Shown piece by piece: positions 1-9,007 of a stretch of DNA of 49,194 nucleotides. The DNA lies in the NCBI GenBank assembly GCA_021295755.1, contig JAGWBT010000028.1, positions 4,414 through 53,607 of the forward strand, read 5' to 3'. How positions within the stretch are numbered: position 1 is the stretch's first letter; every line of letters starts with the position of its first letter. A program made the position numbers and the translations under genes. Source of the DNA: Candidatus Poribacteria bacterium (lineage in GTDB: Bacteria > Poribacteria > WGA-4E > PCPOR2b). Below the pieces are notes generated by a model. That model saw only the letters and a program-made list of their open reading frames with translations. It searched no databases and had not been told where the DNA came from.

Positions 1-2542
1 CCCTAGCAAAGCGATTTTCCAGACGAACATCTTGCGGAAAGGTCGCCGTCCATCCCTCCGGCAGCATAATCTGGATTGTTTTCTTCATCTGCATCGGGTA
101 ACTCAAATCCAGTAGGTGTTGACGTTCAGCCGCTGCAAAAATCTCCGCATAGTCTGAAAACTCATCGCTCGGCAACGGAAACACCAAGCGGTTATCAATT
201 GGCTCAGCGTAATTCTCGGCGGTAAAAGCAATGTTGAGCTGCACGGGTACGTTGAGATCCGCCAAATCGGAAATTTGCACCGAATCAACTCGGACGCCGG
301 GAAATTGTTTGCTAAGTCCAACAGCGAGGGTATCCTTCCACGCACTTGGCGGCACCTGCTTGTACTCTAACCGCGCCTCGATATTGTATTGCCCAAGGGT
401 ATCAACCCGCATGGTCCCCTGAACCGTCCCATCCTCTGTCAACACGATTTCCGTGTCAACGATTAACTGATTGGATTCTGGTGTAGAGATGGGAATATCA
501 ACAAACTCACCCCGCTCGTTTCGGAGGATAAACCCTGTGCGCCCCCTATTCCGTACAGGAAGATCGCCGTAGCTGCAGGTGTCGGCGGTTGGATCGAGCC
601 AAATATAGTAGCCGTCACCACGTGGAATCGCAGCAATCAAGTGGCTAAACTGTCCGAGCGAGGGGATTTCAAGATTGATGCGTTGATACGGCGCGGGGTT
701 CAGCATCACCGGAAACGCCTCAACACCAACCAGATCAAGCATCGAAATCATCAAGGTAGTTTTGTCCTTGCAATCGCCGTATCGGACCCTGAGGACCTGA
801 TCGGCGGGTGTGGGCTGATATGCACCTTGCCCCAGTTCAATCCCGACGTAGCGAATCTGCGATGCCACAAAGTGGTATATCGCCCGAATTTTGTCGTCCT
901 CCGTGAGAAGATCTGCGGTGAGTTCCTCGACGGTTTCCTCAATCGCTTGATCAACGGTGTATCGGTCCTTTGCGGTTTCCCTGTACCAATTGTAAACGGC
1001 ATCCCAAGATTCCACAGACGAATAACTCAAGCGTGGCACAATATCGTTGGTCGCCGGCATATTGTACTCCGTCTTGAGCGCGGGTGTTTCGCCGTGGGTC
1101 CAGAGATATGTGCTAGTCTCCTCTTCGTGTAATATCTGGGGATTAAGCTGGCAATGGATCGTCTTCCACTTGAAGTCCGTCTCTTTGGGCACACGTAAAG
1201 CATATGCGGATTGCAGGGTCGGATCTGTGGATTGAAAACTGTAGCCACCCCAAAACCACGAGGTGCTCCCAACCGACTCCGCTCCTGCGTCTTCAAGCGT
1301 AACCTGATACTCAATACACACCCCCGGTTTTAGGGCAGGCATTGAGATAACTCGCCACATCGAATCGGAATATAGGTTGTAGGCGAGCAGCCCCGGCGGT
1401 GTCACATCATTGAACGCTTCCTCCGGCGGCTCAATAACGGAACCATCAGGGGTGATAGTCCGCGCGATGTTGACAGTGATATATTGTGCCTTGGGTGTGT
1501 GCGGGATAGCGATGTCATCATAGTTCTGCACCCCTCTTTCCGTCAGAATCTTGACCACCTGATGGGTAGTGTAACGGGATTTTCCCGATGGGGTGACTTC
1601 GTGACTAAACTGGTTGAGTAGGATGATCGCGTCAGCATCAGGATAATCTGCCGCATCAGGGGCCGCAGCGATCACCGCTTCAATGTCAACGTCAATTAGA
1701 TCCACAGGCGCAACTTCAATAGATACTGAGACAGATCGGTCTAACTGTGCAAGTGCTTGGAGGCGTGTCGGAGCCAGCAGATTTTGTGGATCGATCTCCA
1801 AAATTTTATGGTACTGGAGCTGCGCTTCGTAGTAACGTCCATGCGCTTCGTAGAGAGAAGCAAGGTTTTGGCGGGACCAGATATCCTTTGGGAAAAGCCG
1901 AATTGACTCCCTAAATTCGGCGATGGCTTCGCCGATGTCCCCTTTTTCCAAGTAAATCAAGGCGAGATAGTTACGCAGATTCTTGCTGTCAGGTCGTGCA
2001 GATTTTGGATCAACTTCCACCGCCTTTCGTAAAACCCGTTCGGCATCGTCGACCCTGCCCAGTTGCTTGTAAGCCAAACCGAGATGGTTAAGTGCGTACA
2101 GGTTATGCGGCTCAACCTTCAGAGTATTCTCGTAAACCTGCGCTGCAGCTTCATAGTTGTTCAGTTGCTCATAGATGTAGCCCAAAGAATTGCGCGCATC
2201 CATATTCTTGGGATCAAGCGTTACTGTGGCGGCGAAGGCGTCCCTCGCTTTTTCGTATGCCCCGTGTTGGAAGTACAGCTTGGCAATTTGGAATTGGATC
2301 TGACTAGTCTTCGGTTTAATCGTCAGTGCGGCTTGGTAGGCTTCGAGGGCACCCGTCAAGTCCCCATCTTGGAGTGCCAGATTTCCCGCCTCGACCTGTT
2401 TGCGCCATGCCTTATTTCGTTCGATCAGCGGATCGACAATCACCTTTTCGCCGGGTTGATTTCGACTGAAGATTGAGCAACCGCTCAACAATAACAGGAT
2501 CGCAATCAGAGAAACACTTGTCTCGAAATGTCGGATTGCCAC
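1..2542 (-). CDS. TPR / DUF3857 / transglutaminase-like lipoprotein (3' end beyond window)
   Basis: An uninterrupted reading frame runs from a GTG at 2542 to base 1 (847 codons, no stop), so the C-terminus lies outside the window. AAGGAG sits 7 nt before the GTG. The N-terminus is a lipoprotein signal with lipobox L-S-G-C (Cys22), so the protein is probably anchored in the envelope. Residues about 35-285 are tandem TPR helices (repeated Y-x-x-A and L-x-P spacing). Residues about 300-560 look like DUF3857, and a transglutaminase-like core follows. A papain-type triad is visible: Cys591 in G-D-C-K-D-K, His634 in F-S-H-L and Asp650 in L-D-P-T. Proteins with this architecture are common in FCB-type bacteria and their substrate is unknown. 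The gene lies 79 nt downstream of dprA, with a perfect hairpin between. Reading frame and domain order are read directly; function is inferred from domains only. Confidence 0.88.
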   Translation of the reverse strand, partial: MAIRHFETSVSLIAILLLLSGCSIFSRNQPGEKVIVDPLIERNKAWRKQVEAGNLALQDGDLTGALEAYQAALTIKPKTSQIQFQIAKLYFQHGAYEKARDAFAATVTLDPKNMDARNSLGYIYEQLNNYEAAAQVYENTLKVEPHNLYALNHLGLAYKQLGRVDDAERVLRKAVEVDPKSARPDSKNLRNYLALIYLEKGDIGEAIAEFRESIRLFPKDIWSRQNLASLYEAHGRYYEAQLQYHKILEIDPQNLLAPTRLQALAQLDRSVSVSIEVAPVDLIDVDIEAVIAAAPDAADYPDADAIILLNQFSHEVTPSGKSRYTTHQVVKILTERGVQNYDDIAIPHTPKAQYITVNIARTITPDGSVIEPPEEAFNDVTPPGLLAYNLYSDSMWRVISMPALKPGVCIEYQVTLEDAGAESVGSTSWFWGGYSFQSTDPTLQSAYALRVPKETDFKWKTIHCQLNPQILHEEETSTYLWTHGETPALKTEYNMPATNDIVPRLSYSSVESWDAVYNWYRETAKDRYTVDQAIEETVEELTADLLTEDDKIRAIYHFVASQIRYVGIELGQGAYQPTPADQVLRVRYGDCKDKTTLMISMLDLVGVEAFPVMLNPAPYQRINLEIPSLGQFSHLIAAIPRGDGYYIWLDPTADTCSYGDLPVRNRGRTGFILRNERGEFVDIPISTPESNQLIVDTEIVLTEDGTVQGTMRVDTLGQYNIEARLEYKQVPPSAWKDTLAVGLSKQFPGVRVDSVQISDLADLNVPVQLNIAFTAENYAEPIDNRLVFPLPSDEFSDYAEIFAAAERQHLLDLSYPMQMKKTIQIMLPEGWTATFPQDVRLENRFAR

Positions 2543-2566
2543 GATTATTCTCCTTACGTTTCACGT

Positions 2567-2604
2567 AGCGGTATCATACCCTTCTTCATGGGTATGATAC
2601 CGCT
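2567..2604. repeat. Perfect 15-bp inverted repeat between dprA and the TPR lipoprotein
   Basis: The arms 2567-2581 (AGCGGTATCATACCC) and 2590-2604 are exact reverse complements around an 8-nt loop. No T-run follows on the minus strand, so it is not a textbook intrinsic terminator for dprA. It may instead be an mRNA-processing or stabilising hairpin, or a dispersed palindrome. Confidence 0.75.
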
Positions 2605-2621
2605 TTCTTGTGCTCATAAAT

Positions 2622-3797
2622 CTACTTCTTCATAAACTGTTTCCCCGGCAGCTGCTGAACAATCCCTTTCAACTCAAGCATGACCAGGAGTGAGGAAACT
2701 TTTCCGATCGGCAGCTGCGTCACCCGCGTAATCTCATCAATATGGACGCTATCAGCCCCCATCGCTGATAGCACAGTCTGTTCATCGGGGGTTAGATTGA
2801 GGTTTGTCTTTGGCTGAGAGGTGGGGGTCGATCTTTTTTCGACCGATTGAGGGCGGGCAATTTTGTCGGGTTGTTTTGCGGAAGGTGGTTCGAGCGATTT
2901 TCCACCTAAGATCTGCGTGTAGTTTTGGGGTAGGGCATCAAGCAGGTCATCAACGCTATTAATCAACGTCGCACCTTGATTGATGAGGGAATGGGTGCCT
3001 CGTGACACCCCGGAAAAGATCTGCCCCGGCACGGCAAACACCTCACGTCCCTGTTCGGCGGCGTGACGTGCTGTAATGAGCGAACCGCTCCGCTCAGACG
3101 CCTCAACAACAAGCGTGCCTAACGTTAAACCACTAATCACACGATTGCGGCGGGGAAAGTTTTTTCCACGGGGCGGCATCGTCATTGGAAACTCGGAAAC
3201 CAATGCACCGGACTCGATGATTTCCGCTGCAAGTGCCCGATTCGTTTCCGGATAGATAATACTCAAACCACATCCGAACACAGCGACCGTGCGCCCACTC
3301 GCTTCAAGGGCACCACGATGCACACAGGTATCAATGCCGCGGGCGAATCCGCTCACGATAGTTATACCGCGTTCTGCGAGTTGATAGCTTAACTGCTGGC
3401 TGGTCGTTTTGCCGTATTTGGTCGGGCTGCGCGATCCAACGATTGCGATGCTCGGTGTGTCCTGTAAGGGAAAGTCACCGGTGATATAAAGCAATACGGG
3501 TGGGTCATCAATCTGCTTGAGGAGCGGTGGGTAGGTGTCGTCGTTGATAGTGACGATGTGGCATTGATGCTGATCGATCAGTTCAAGTTCCTGCGCGAGA
3601 GGAGCGCGCGATCTACCATCAATTAGCTGTTGCCGAACATCGGGAGTCAACCCATCGATCTGGGCTAACTCCGCGGATGTCGCAGCAAGCGATTTCTCCG
3701 CGGATCCAAAAGCCGCTAACAGGCGTCGGATGGTATGATTTCCGATACCCGGAATCAGGTTGAGATGAATAAGACTTTTCGTATCAGCGGATAGCAT
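2622..3797 (-). CDS. dprA: DNA-processing protein DprA (Smf)
   Basis: DprA binds incoming single-stranded DNA and loads RecA during natural transformation; it acts in the cytoplasm. The 391-residue product has an N-terminal helix-hairpin-helix-like stretch (G-I-G-N-H-T near residue 17) and a central Rossmann-like DprA core. The core carries I-V-G-S-R-S-P, S-G-F-A-R-G-I-D and F-P-R-R-N-R-V-I-S-G-L, followed by V-E-A-S-E-R-S-G-S-L-I-T-A-R. The last 65 residues or so form a DprA-type winged helix. A low-complexity linker rich in Pro, Lys and Ser (about 300-335) separates core and winged helix. The ATG at 3797 is the first Met of the frame and lies 12 nt after the upstream lipoprotein gene, suggesting co-transcription. 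Other competence genes are not in the window, so competence itself cannot be claimed. Confidence 0.96.
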   Translation of the reverse strand: MLSADTKSLIHLNLIPGIGNHTIRRLLAAFGSAEKSLAATSAELAQIDGLTPDVRQQLIDGRSRAPLAQELELIDQHQCHIVTINDDTYPPLLKQIDDPPVLLYITGDFPLQDTPSIAIVGSRSPTKYGKTTSQQLSYQLAERGITIVSGFARGIDTCVHRGALEASGRTVAVFGCGLSIIYPETNRALAAEIIESGALVSEFPMTMPPRGKNFPRRNRVISGLTLGTLVVEASERSGSLITARHAAEQGREVFAVPGQIFSGVSRGTHSLINQGATLINSVDDLLDALPQNYTQILGGKSLEPPSAKQPDKIARPQSVEKRSTPTSQPKTNLNLTPDEQTVLSAMGADSVHIDEITRVTQLPIGKVSSLLVMLELKGIVQQLPGKQFMKK

Positions 3798-3809
3798 AAT
3801 CGGCGAATT

Positions 3810-4409
3810 TTACTGTTCCGTTGCCGGCTGTGCTGCCGGTTCTTCAGGCGGCAGGGCATAGTACACTTGAATATCGCGGATCGGCTTAAAAATGTCAACC
3901 TCTGCGCCGCCTTCGCCTCTCGTTCTACGCTTCTGCCCTCCTACACGCCGGGATTCCCATTTTTTAGGGACCTTCAGACGCAACTTTTGGGTGTGAATTG
4001 GCTCCGGTAACTTTAACTTGAACTGGTCCTGATAGTGATTCTTGACACTTCTAATCGTCTTCCATTCCCCGGATTCATCCACAACTTGGACCTCAAAGAA
4101 TTCAAGTTTACCTTTATCTGCTACCACAACGATACGCTGAACGGGCTGTGGTTTTGCCCATGTAAGCGTTGCCTGCGTAAAGTTCTCTTCTTCTTCTTGG
4201 TCTGCCTTGGTGAGCATCGTCTGTTTCTCAATAATGAGCCTTGAAGTTTCCCCAACTGAGAATGTATTATCATCATTCAGCTTTGGATCCTGACACTCCG
4301 CAAATGGAGCGATGTTTTGACTCCACTGTATCGGAGGTCCGCTCGGACCCAAACATCCCAGTGTGGAAACTAACCCTAGTATTAGAAAAGTTACTCCTAT
4401 AAAACGCAT
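3810..4409 (-). CDS. Discoidin-like lipoprotein A
   Basis: This 199-residue protein begins with a lipoprotein signal ending S-T-L-G-C (Cys19), so it is predicted to be lipid-anchored in the envelope. The rest is beta-rich, with a central V-Q-R-I-V-V-V-A-D segment, a W-K-T-I-R strand and a closing I-R-D-I-Q-V-Y-Y. This is the pattern of F5/8 type C (discoidin-like) sandwiches that bind carbohydrate or surface ligands. A basic insertion (R-R-V-G-G-Q-K-R-R-T-R) precedes the last strands. It lies immediately upstream of dprA and downstream of a related lipoprotein (4494-5108); a third relative is at 17555-18625. The fold call rests on pattern only and the ligand is unknown. Confidence 0.72.
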   Translation of the reverse strand: MRFIGVTFLILGLVSTLGCLGPSGPPIQWSQNIAPFAECQDPKLNDDNTFSVGETSRLIIEKQTMLTKADQEEEENFTQATLTWAKPQPVQRIVVVADKGKLEFFEVQVVDESGEWKTIRSVKNHYQDQFKLKLPEPIHTQKLRLKVPKKWESRRVGGQKRRTRGEGGAEVDIFKPIRDIQVYYALPPEEPAAQPATEQ

Positions 4410-4493
4410 ATCTTGCCTCCTTAATTTTTAGTTTAGTAAAACGCAGAACATGCGGCGTGATAATCTGTCCATCACACCTCACTCCTATTAATC

Positions 4494-5108
4494 CTATTTC
4501 AACAACTGATCAAGCTCTGCTTCGCTTTGACCCTTCGGGTCTTCTGCATCCCCTGCACCTGCAACTTTCGCTGACTGATAACCGTATAACTCAATTTCGT
4601 AAATCTTGGCTGGTGCGCGGCGATTTCCGCTCGCCCAAAAGTTCCGTCTCCGTTGACCCCGACGCAGTGAGGCGTCGTCGGTTGTGCCGAGCACACGAAC
4701 ACGGATTTTGTCAGTGGGAAACGGTGCATTCACGGATAAATCAATGGGGTTCGACGTGACATTGTTAACCTCTTTGATGACCTCCCAATCCTCGCTCCCT
4801 TTATCCGCATATACGGTGAATTTCTTCAAATTGTCCGAATGAATGACAACTCGGCGAATCACCTTTCTTTCGGGGAGCATGACGATTGCCTGCGAGGTCG
4901 GGGCGGGACCGAAACCGTCCTGCGATCCTTCACGAAATGCTGATTCCCCGAACGTCCTGATGTTGCCGTCAATCATCCTTGCGTTCGTTGCCCTTACCCC
5001 CTCTATCGAAGCGTAATTGCTGCTCCACTCCTGTTTCGCTACAAGTGCACAACCAAACAATGATAAAAGATAAAGACAGACAGATAATAGTCCCAAATAA
5101 CGATCCAT
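4494..5108 (-). CDS. Discoidin-like lipoprotein B
   Basis: The 204-residue product has a signal peptide with lipobox L-F-G-C (Cys20). The mature part starts with an N-Y-A-S-I-E-G motif and M-I-D-G-N-I, typical of discoidin-like domains in which an Asp-Gly-N turn follows the first strand. Further strands follow (V-I-R-R-V-V-I-H-S-D, F-T-V-Y-A-D, W-E-V-I-K-E-V) and the domain closes with I-Y-E-I-E-L-Y-G. The C-terminal 25 residues are polar and acidic. It resembles its neighbour at 3810-4409 in size and layout and is probably a paralogue. The likely role is an envelope-anchored binding module. The short gap upstream to cysS contains one copy of the TGCGTAATACG repeat. Confidence 0.74.
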   Translation of the reverse strand: MDRYLGLLSVCLYLLSLFGCALVAKQEWSSNYASIEGVRATNARMIDGNIRTFGESAFREGSQDGFGPAPTSQAIVMLPERKVIRRVVIHSDNLKKFTVYADKGSEDWEVIKEVNNVTSNPIDLSVNAPFPTDKIRVRVLGTTDDASLRRGQRRRNFWASGNRRAPAKIYEIELYGYQSAKVAGAGDAEDPKGQSEAELDQLLK

Positions 5109-5231
5109 CGTTATACCCCCGAAAAAACAGTGCGTAATACGTAATGCGTTAGGTGCTCATCCGATAAATCGGAACTCGTTTTTTCTCACTTTCTCACTCT
5201 CACACCTGCTCACTTTCAGCTTTTGCCGCTT

Positions 5232-6683
5232 CTACCCTTTGATAATCTTCCAAGTTGTTCCCGCCCGACTATCCTGCAGCTCAACGTTGAGTTGCTCTAA
5301 CTGATCGCGGATTTTATCCGCTGTTTCCCAATCCTTGCGTTGTCTCGCATCCTGACGCACCTCCAGAATAAGATCCATCAGTTGCTCTGTCAAGGCTGCA
5401 TGGGCATCGTTAGGGACTTCCTCCTCCGCGTATATGCCAAGCACACTACAAACCTCAACCAAACTTTTGTACGCTTGACCTAGGACGCTGCTTTTCCCAT
5501 CCGAAGATGAGTCTTCGGTCGATGCGAGAAATTGATTTACTTCGCCGGCGAGCTTAAAAATCGCCCCCAACGCCCCGGCGGTATTAAAATCGTCGTCCAT
5601 TGCCCACTCAAAGCCTTGACGCATCGTATTGATAGATTGGAATAAGGCGGCTTCAGCGTCGTTCAACGCCTCAGAGGCGTCGCCGTTTACATCTCGATAC
5701 GGTTTGAGGGCATCAAGACAGTTATTCAACCGTCGAACAGCACTGCTCGATTCACTCAAGCTAGTTGGGTTATAATCTAACGGGTGACGATACTGTGCGG
5801 AAATTAGAAAATGGCGGATCGCTTCAGGAGCATATTTCTGCAAGGCATCGTGGACGAAGATGAAATTGCTTTCTGATTTGCCCATCCGTCGTCCATCAAT
5901 CTGCAAGAATGCGACGTGCATCCAATATCGGACAAAGGGTTTTTCCGTCGCCACCTCGCTCTGGGCGATCTCGTTTTCATGGTGGGGGAATATGAGATCA
6001 TGCCCACCGGTGTGAATATCAATCGTTTCGCCGAGATGTTTCATCGCCATGGCAGAACACTCAATATGCCACCCGGGTCTGCCCTTCCCCCAAGGGCTAT
6101 CCCACCACGGTTCCTCTGCTTTCGACTTTTTCCAAAGATCGAAATCCCGTGGATCTTCCTTCCGTTCATCAACCTCAACGCGAGCACCGGCAAGCAGATC
6201 CTCCGGCTTACGATGAGAGAGTTTGCCATATTCCGCAAAGTGGTTGACGCGGTAATATACGTCTCCATCAATTTCGTAAGCTGCCTGCTTGTCAATTAAC
6301 GTCTGAATCAGGGAAACTATCTCCGAAATATGCTCAGTCGCCTTGGGATGGACATCAGCGGCACGGATCCCTAGGTTGCTTGAGTCCTCAAAATAGGCAT
6401 CCACATATTTCTGAGCAAGTTCAGAAGTTTCAATCCCTTGCTCATTGGCACGATTGATGATTTTATCGTCAATATCCGTCAGATTTTGAGCCATCGTGAC
6501 GGTGTAACCCTTATATTCGAGATACCGACGAATGATATCAGAAATTAGAAACGTGCGCGCGTTACCGATATGAAAATAATCGTAGACCGTGGGCCCACAA
6601 CTGTACATCAAAACTTTTCCCTCATATAACGGCACAAACTCTTCCAACTGCCTTGTGAGGGAATTGTAAATCTTTAATGCCAT
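5232..6683 (-). CDS. cysS: Cysteinyl-tRNA synthetase
   Basis: This enzyme charges tRNA-Cys with cysteine using ATP. The class I signatures are present: H-I-G-N at 38-41 and the KMSKS equivalent R-M-G-K-S. The zinc-site residues are also present (Cys29 in Y-S-C-G-P-T, the Cys of H-I-E-C-S, and H-H-E-N-E). The C-terminal helical DALR-like and anticodon parts continue to W-K-I-I-K-G. The frame is open upstream to a TTG at 6710, but the ATG at 6683 (protein M-A-L-K-I-Y-N) matches the usual family start and gives 483 residues. It follows ispF by 61 nt on the same strand. The order radA-yacL-ispD-ispF-cysS resembles the Firmicute arrangement, supporting an ancestral operon. Confidence 0.97.
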   Translation of the reverse strand: MALKIYNSLTRQLEEFVPLYEGKVLMYSCGPTVYDYFHIGNARTFLISDIIRRYLEYKGYTVTMAQNLTDIDDKIINRANEQGIETSELAQKYVDAYFEDSSNLGIRAADVHPKATEHISEIVSLIQTLIDKQAAYEIDGDVYYRVNHFAEYGKLSHRKPEDLLAGARVEVDERKEDPRDFDLWKKSKAEEPWWDSPWGKGRPGWHIECSAMAMKHLGETIDIHTGGHDLIFPHHENEIAQSEVATEKPFVRYWMHVAFLQIDGRRMGKSESNFIFVHDALQKYAPEAIRHFLISAQYRHPLDYNPTSLSESSSAVRRLNNCLDALKPYRDVNGDASEALNDAEAALFQSINTMRQGFEWAMDDDFNTAGALGAIFKLAGEVNQFLASTEDSSSDGKSSVLGQAYKSLVEVCSVLGIYAEEEVPNDAHAALTEQLMDLILEVRQDARQRKDWETADKIRDQLEQLNVELQDSRAGTTWKIIKG

Positions 6684-6744
6684 CAGTTTTCTTTCTAATT
6701 TAGATCCCAATCCAATCGGGGGCCGAGGTGTTATCCACTAACAC

Positions 6745-7218
6745 CTACCTTAATTCACTGAGACAAACAACAGCTTCAGCGGCAGCCGCCTTGCCTTCGC
6801 CAATGAAGCCAAGTCCTTCCGATGTTGTCGCTTTGACATTCACCCGATTGCTTGGAATACCTAGCGTCTCGGCAAGGCGTTGGCGCATGGAAGGGATATA
6901 AGGCGCCAGTTTGGGGCGTTGCATAATCACCGTGCTGTCCACGTTCTGAATTGCGTAATCTGCAGAAATTAACGCCTTCACCTTACCCAGCAGGATTAGG
7001 CTATCAATTCCGGCATACGCTGCATCCGTATCAGGAAAATGTTGACCAATGTCACCCAGACCTGCTGCCCCTAGCAGTGCATCGCAGATGGCATGGGTCA
7101 GTACATCTGCATCGGAGTGTCCAATCAAACCTAAATCGTATGGGATCGTTACCCCACCGAGTATTAATTTACGATTTACCCCTAATCGGTGAACATCGTA
7201 ACCAATTCCTACACGCAT
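6745..7218 (-). CDS. ispF: 2-C-methyl-D-erythritol 2,4-cyclodiphosphate synthase
   Basis: IspF converts CDP-methylerythritol 2-phosphate to the cyclic diphosphate in the MEP isoprenoid pathway. The 157-residue length is typical. The metal ligands Asp8, His10 (G-Y-D-V-H-R) and His42 (H-S-D-A-D-V-L-T-H) are at the same positions as in E. coli IspF. The C-terminal [12 protein letters not shown] signature is complete. It is 41 nt downstream of the ispD moiety, which makes its substrate two steps earlier; the intervening kinase gene ispE is not in this window. The ATG at 7218 gives the canonical M-R-V-G-I-G-Y-D start. Confidence 0.97.
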   Translation of the reverse strand: MRVGIGYDVHRLGVNRKLILGGVTIPYDLGLIGHSDADVLTHAICDALLGAAGLGDIGQHFPDTDAAYAGIDSLILLGKVKALISADYAIQNVDSTVIMQRPKLAPYIPSMRQRLAETLGIPSNRVNVKATTSEGLGFIGEGKAAAAEAVVCLSELR

Positions 7219-7259
7219 GGTAGTTTATAGACCTGTAGATGTCTATTATTCCTGATTTT

Positions 7260-8924
7260 TTATCCTTTATTCATCAACGCTTCAGCAACAATCAGATCTT
7301 CCGGCGTCGTGATCTTCAGATTGTCATAGCTTCCCATGACACACTTCACTTTGAAACCCAGTTGCTCAACCAGCGCTGCGTCATCGGTCAACTGGATCTG
7401 ATCTCGCTGGGCATGTCGGTGGGCTTCGATCAACAAATCCTTCCGAAACACCTGCGGTGTCTGTACCGCCCAAAGTTGGTTCCGATCCGGTGTATCGACG
7501 ACAAATCCGTCCCTATCCGTGATTTTGATGGTATCCTTGACAGGGACTCCGGCGACTGCTGCTCCGGAATCTGCTGCCGCTTCGAGACAGGTAAAAATCA
7601 TGTCATCGGTCACAAAAGGGCGGACCCCATCATGAACGACGACGAAATCCGTATCCTCCGGGAGCGCCTTCAACCCGTTAAAGACAGAATCTTGCCGTGT
7701 TTCGCCACCGGGGATAAGCCGAGCAATCTTTTGGAAGTCGTACGGCTCGATTACCGCAGATCGGCAGGCGTCGAAATCCATTTCACCCACAATCACAAAG
7801 ATCGCGTCGACAACAGGGCTCTGATCAAATACGCCGATCGTATGCGCAAGGATCGGCTTGTCAAGAAGCTCTAAGTACGGCTTCTTAGTACGATGACGAC
7901 CCATCCGGTTTCCGCGGCCAGCTGCGGGAATAAGAACGCACGTCCTCTGGTTCATCAGTGTCCATTTCATCAGTCTTCGTACGCGTAACAATGTTTGGGT
8001 GACAATCGCATCGATTGTCTGTCCAACATATTGCCTACCATACTCAACAATGACCATTGTCCCGTCATCAAGATAGCCAACACCTTGGTTCGGTTCTTTA
8101 CCTTCGCGAAGAACACGTACCTGAATAACCTCACCGGCAACGACGACCGGACGAACGGAATTCGCAAGCTCGTTGATGTTGAGCACAGTCACACCCTGAA
8201 GTTCAGCGACCTTATTCAAGTTAAAATCATTGGTAATGATTTTCGCACCAATCTCTTGAGCGAGATGGATTAACTTGGCGTCCACTTCTGGAACTTCGGG
8301 AAAATCTTCCTCTGTTACCTCAACATCGATGTCAGGATTGTTTTGCATCAAACGTAAAATCTCGAAGCCACGTCGTCCTTTGTTGCGACGAAGTAGATCG
8401 GAAGAATCCGCGATGTGTTGTAATTCATTTAAGACAAATCGGGGAATTACAAACACGCCATCAATAAATCCTGTTTGGCAAATATCCAAAATCCGTCCAT
8501 CAATAATCACACTCGTATCCAAGACCTTAATTGTTGGAGACTTGGATTGTATACCGTGTGTTGTGAGGGAAAATAGCGCAAACGCATCTCGCCTGCGATA
8601 GACAATCATTGTCCCTGCATAAGCGCATGAAAGCACAATGCCCCCTGTCAGTGCTAGGCTAATTGCGCCGGTTGTTGCTCGAATAATATAAATGATAAGA
8701 CCGGCCACAATCAAACCGAATGTCAGTCCAGCGAAGCAGGCGAAAAAATCCCGTAGTAGCGGGCGCGGAATTGAGAATTCAATTCCTACCAGAATGATAG
8801 TAGCAAGAAAACCGATAGCGCCTCCTGTGATATCACCGGTAGCACCTCCTGTGGCATCACCGATGATAAATCCCAACGCTGCACCAAACAATGTAAAAGC
8901 AATGCGGATAATCCAAATTTGCAC
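7260..8924 (-). CDS. ispD: Fusion of YacL-like membrane PIN-TRAM protein and MEP cytidylyltransferase IspD
   Basis: One open frame encodes two normally separate proteins. Residues 1 to about 110 carry four hydrophobic segments rich in Gly, as in YacL. A PIN nuclease domain follows (V-L-D-T-S-V-I-I-D-G-R-I, then I-I-T-N-D-F-N-L-N-K) and then a TRAM domain (residues about 255-320). After a short linker, IspD begins at N-Q-R-T-C-V-L-I-P-A-A-G-R-G-N-R-M-G. It continues with the CTP-binding G-G-E-T-R-Q-D-S-V, V-V-H-D-G-V-R-P and T-P-Q-V-F, ending with I-T-T-P-E-D-L. IspD transfers CMP to methylerythritol phosphate. A TTG at 8975 is possible, but the GTG at 8924 with AGGGGG 8 nt upstream gives the normal YacL N-terminus (554 residues). 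A frame-restoring sequencing error or a true gene fusion are both possible at about 7955-8005. Confidence 0.88.
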   Translation of the reverse strand: MQIWIIRIAFTLFGAALGFIIGDATGGATGDITGGAIGFLATIILVGIEFSIPRPLLRDFFACFAGLTFGLIVAGLIIYIIRATTGAISLALTGGIVLSCAYAGTMIVYRRRDAFALFSLTTHGIQSKSPTIKVLDTSVIIDGRILDICQTGFIDGVFVIPRFVLNELQHIADSSDLLRRNKGRRGFEILRLMQNNPDIDVEVTEEDFPEVPEVDAKLIHLAQEIGAKIITNDFNLNKVAELQGVTVLNINELANSVRPVVVAGEVIQVRVLREGKEPNQGVGYLDDGTMVIVEYGRQYVGQTIDAIVTQTLLRVRRLMKWTLMNQRTCVLIPAAGRGNRMGRHRTKKPYLELLDKPILAHTIGVFDQSPVVDAIFVIVGEMDFDACRSAVIEPYDFQKIARLIPGGETRQDSVFNGLKALPEDTDFVVVHDGVRPFVTDDMIFTCLEAAADSGAAVAGVPVKDTIKITDRDGFVVDTPDRNQLWAVQTPQVFRKDLLIEAHRHAQRDQIQLTDDAALVEQLGFKVKCVMGSYDNLKITTPEDLIVAEALMNKG

Positions 8925-9007
8925 CCGAGCCACCCCCTTTCTTGTAATAGTACACTTAGTACGTGGATAACTCAAAAATTACATTGATGCTTCGCATCAC
9001 CCCTTTC

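Noticed and set aside
641-1132. Plus-strand frame of 163 codons
   Set aside because: Antisense shadow of the continuous minus-strand transglutaminase-like gene; no ribosome site or recognisable domain.
7239-7874. Plus-strand frame of 211 codons opposite ispD
   Set aside because: Shadow of ispD; the minus-strand frame carries all conserved IspD motifs.
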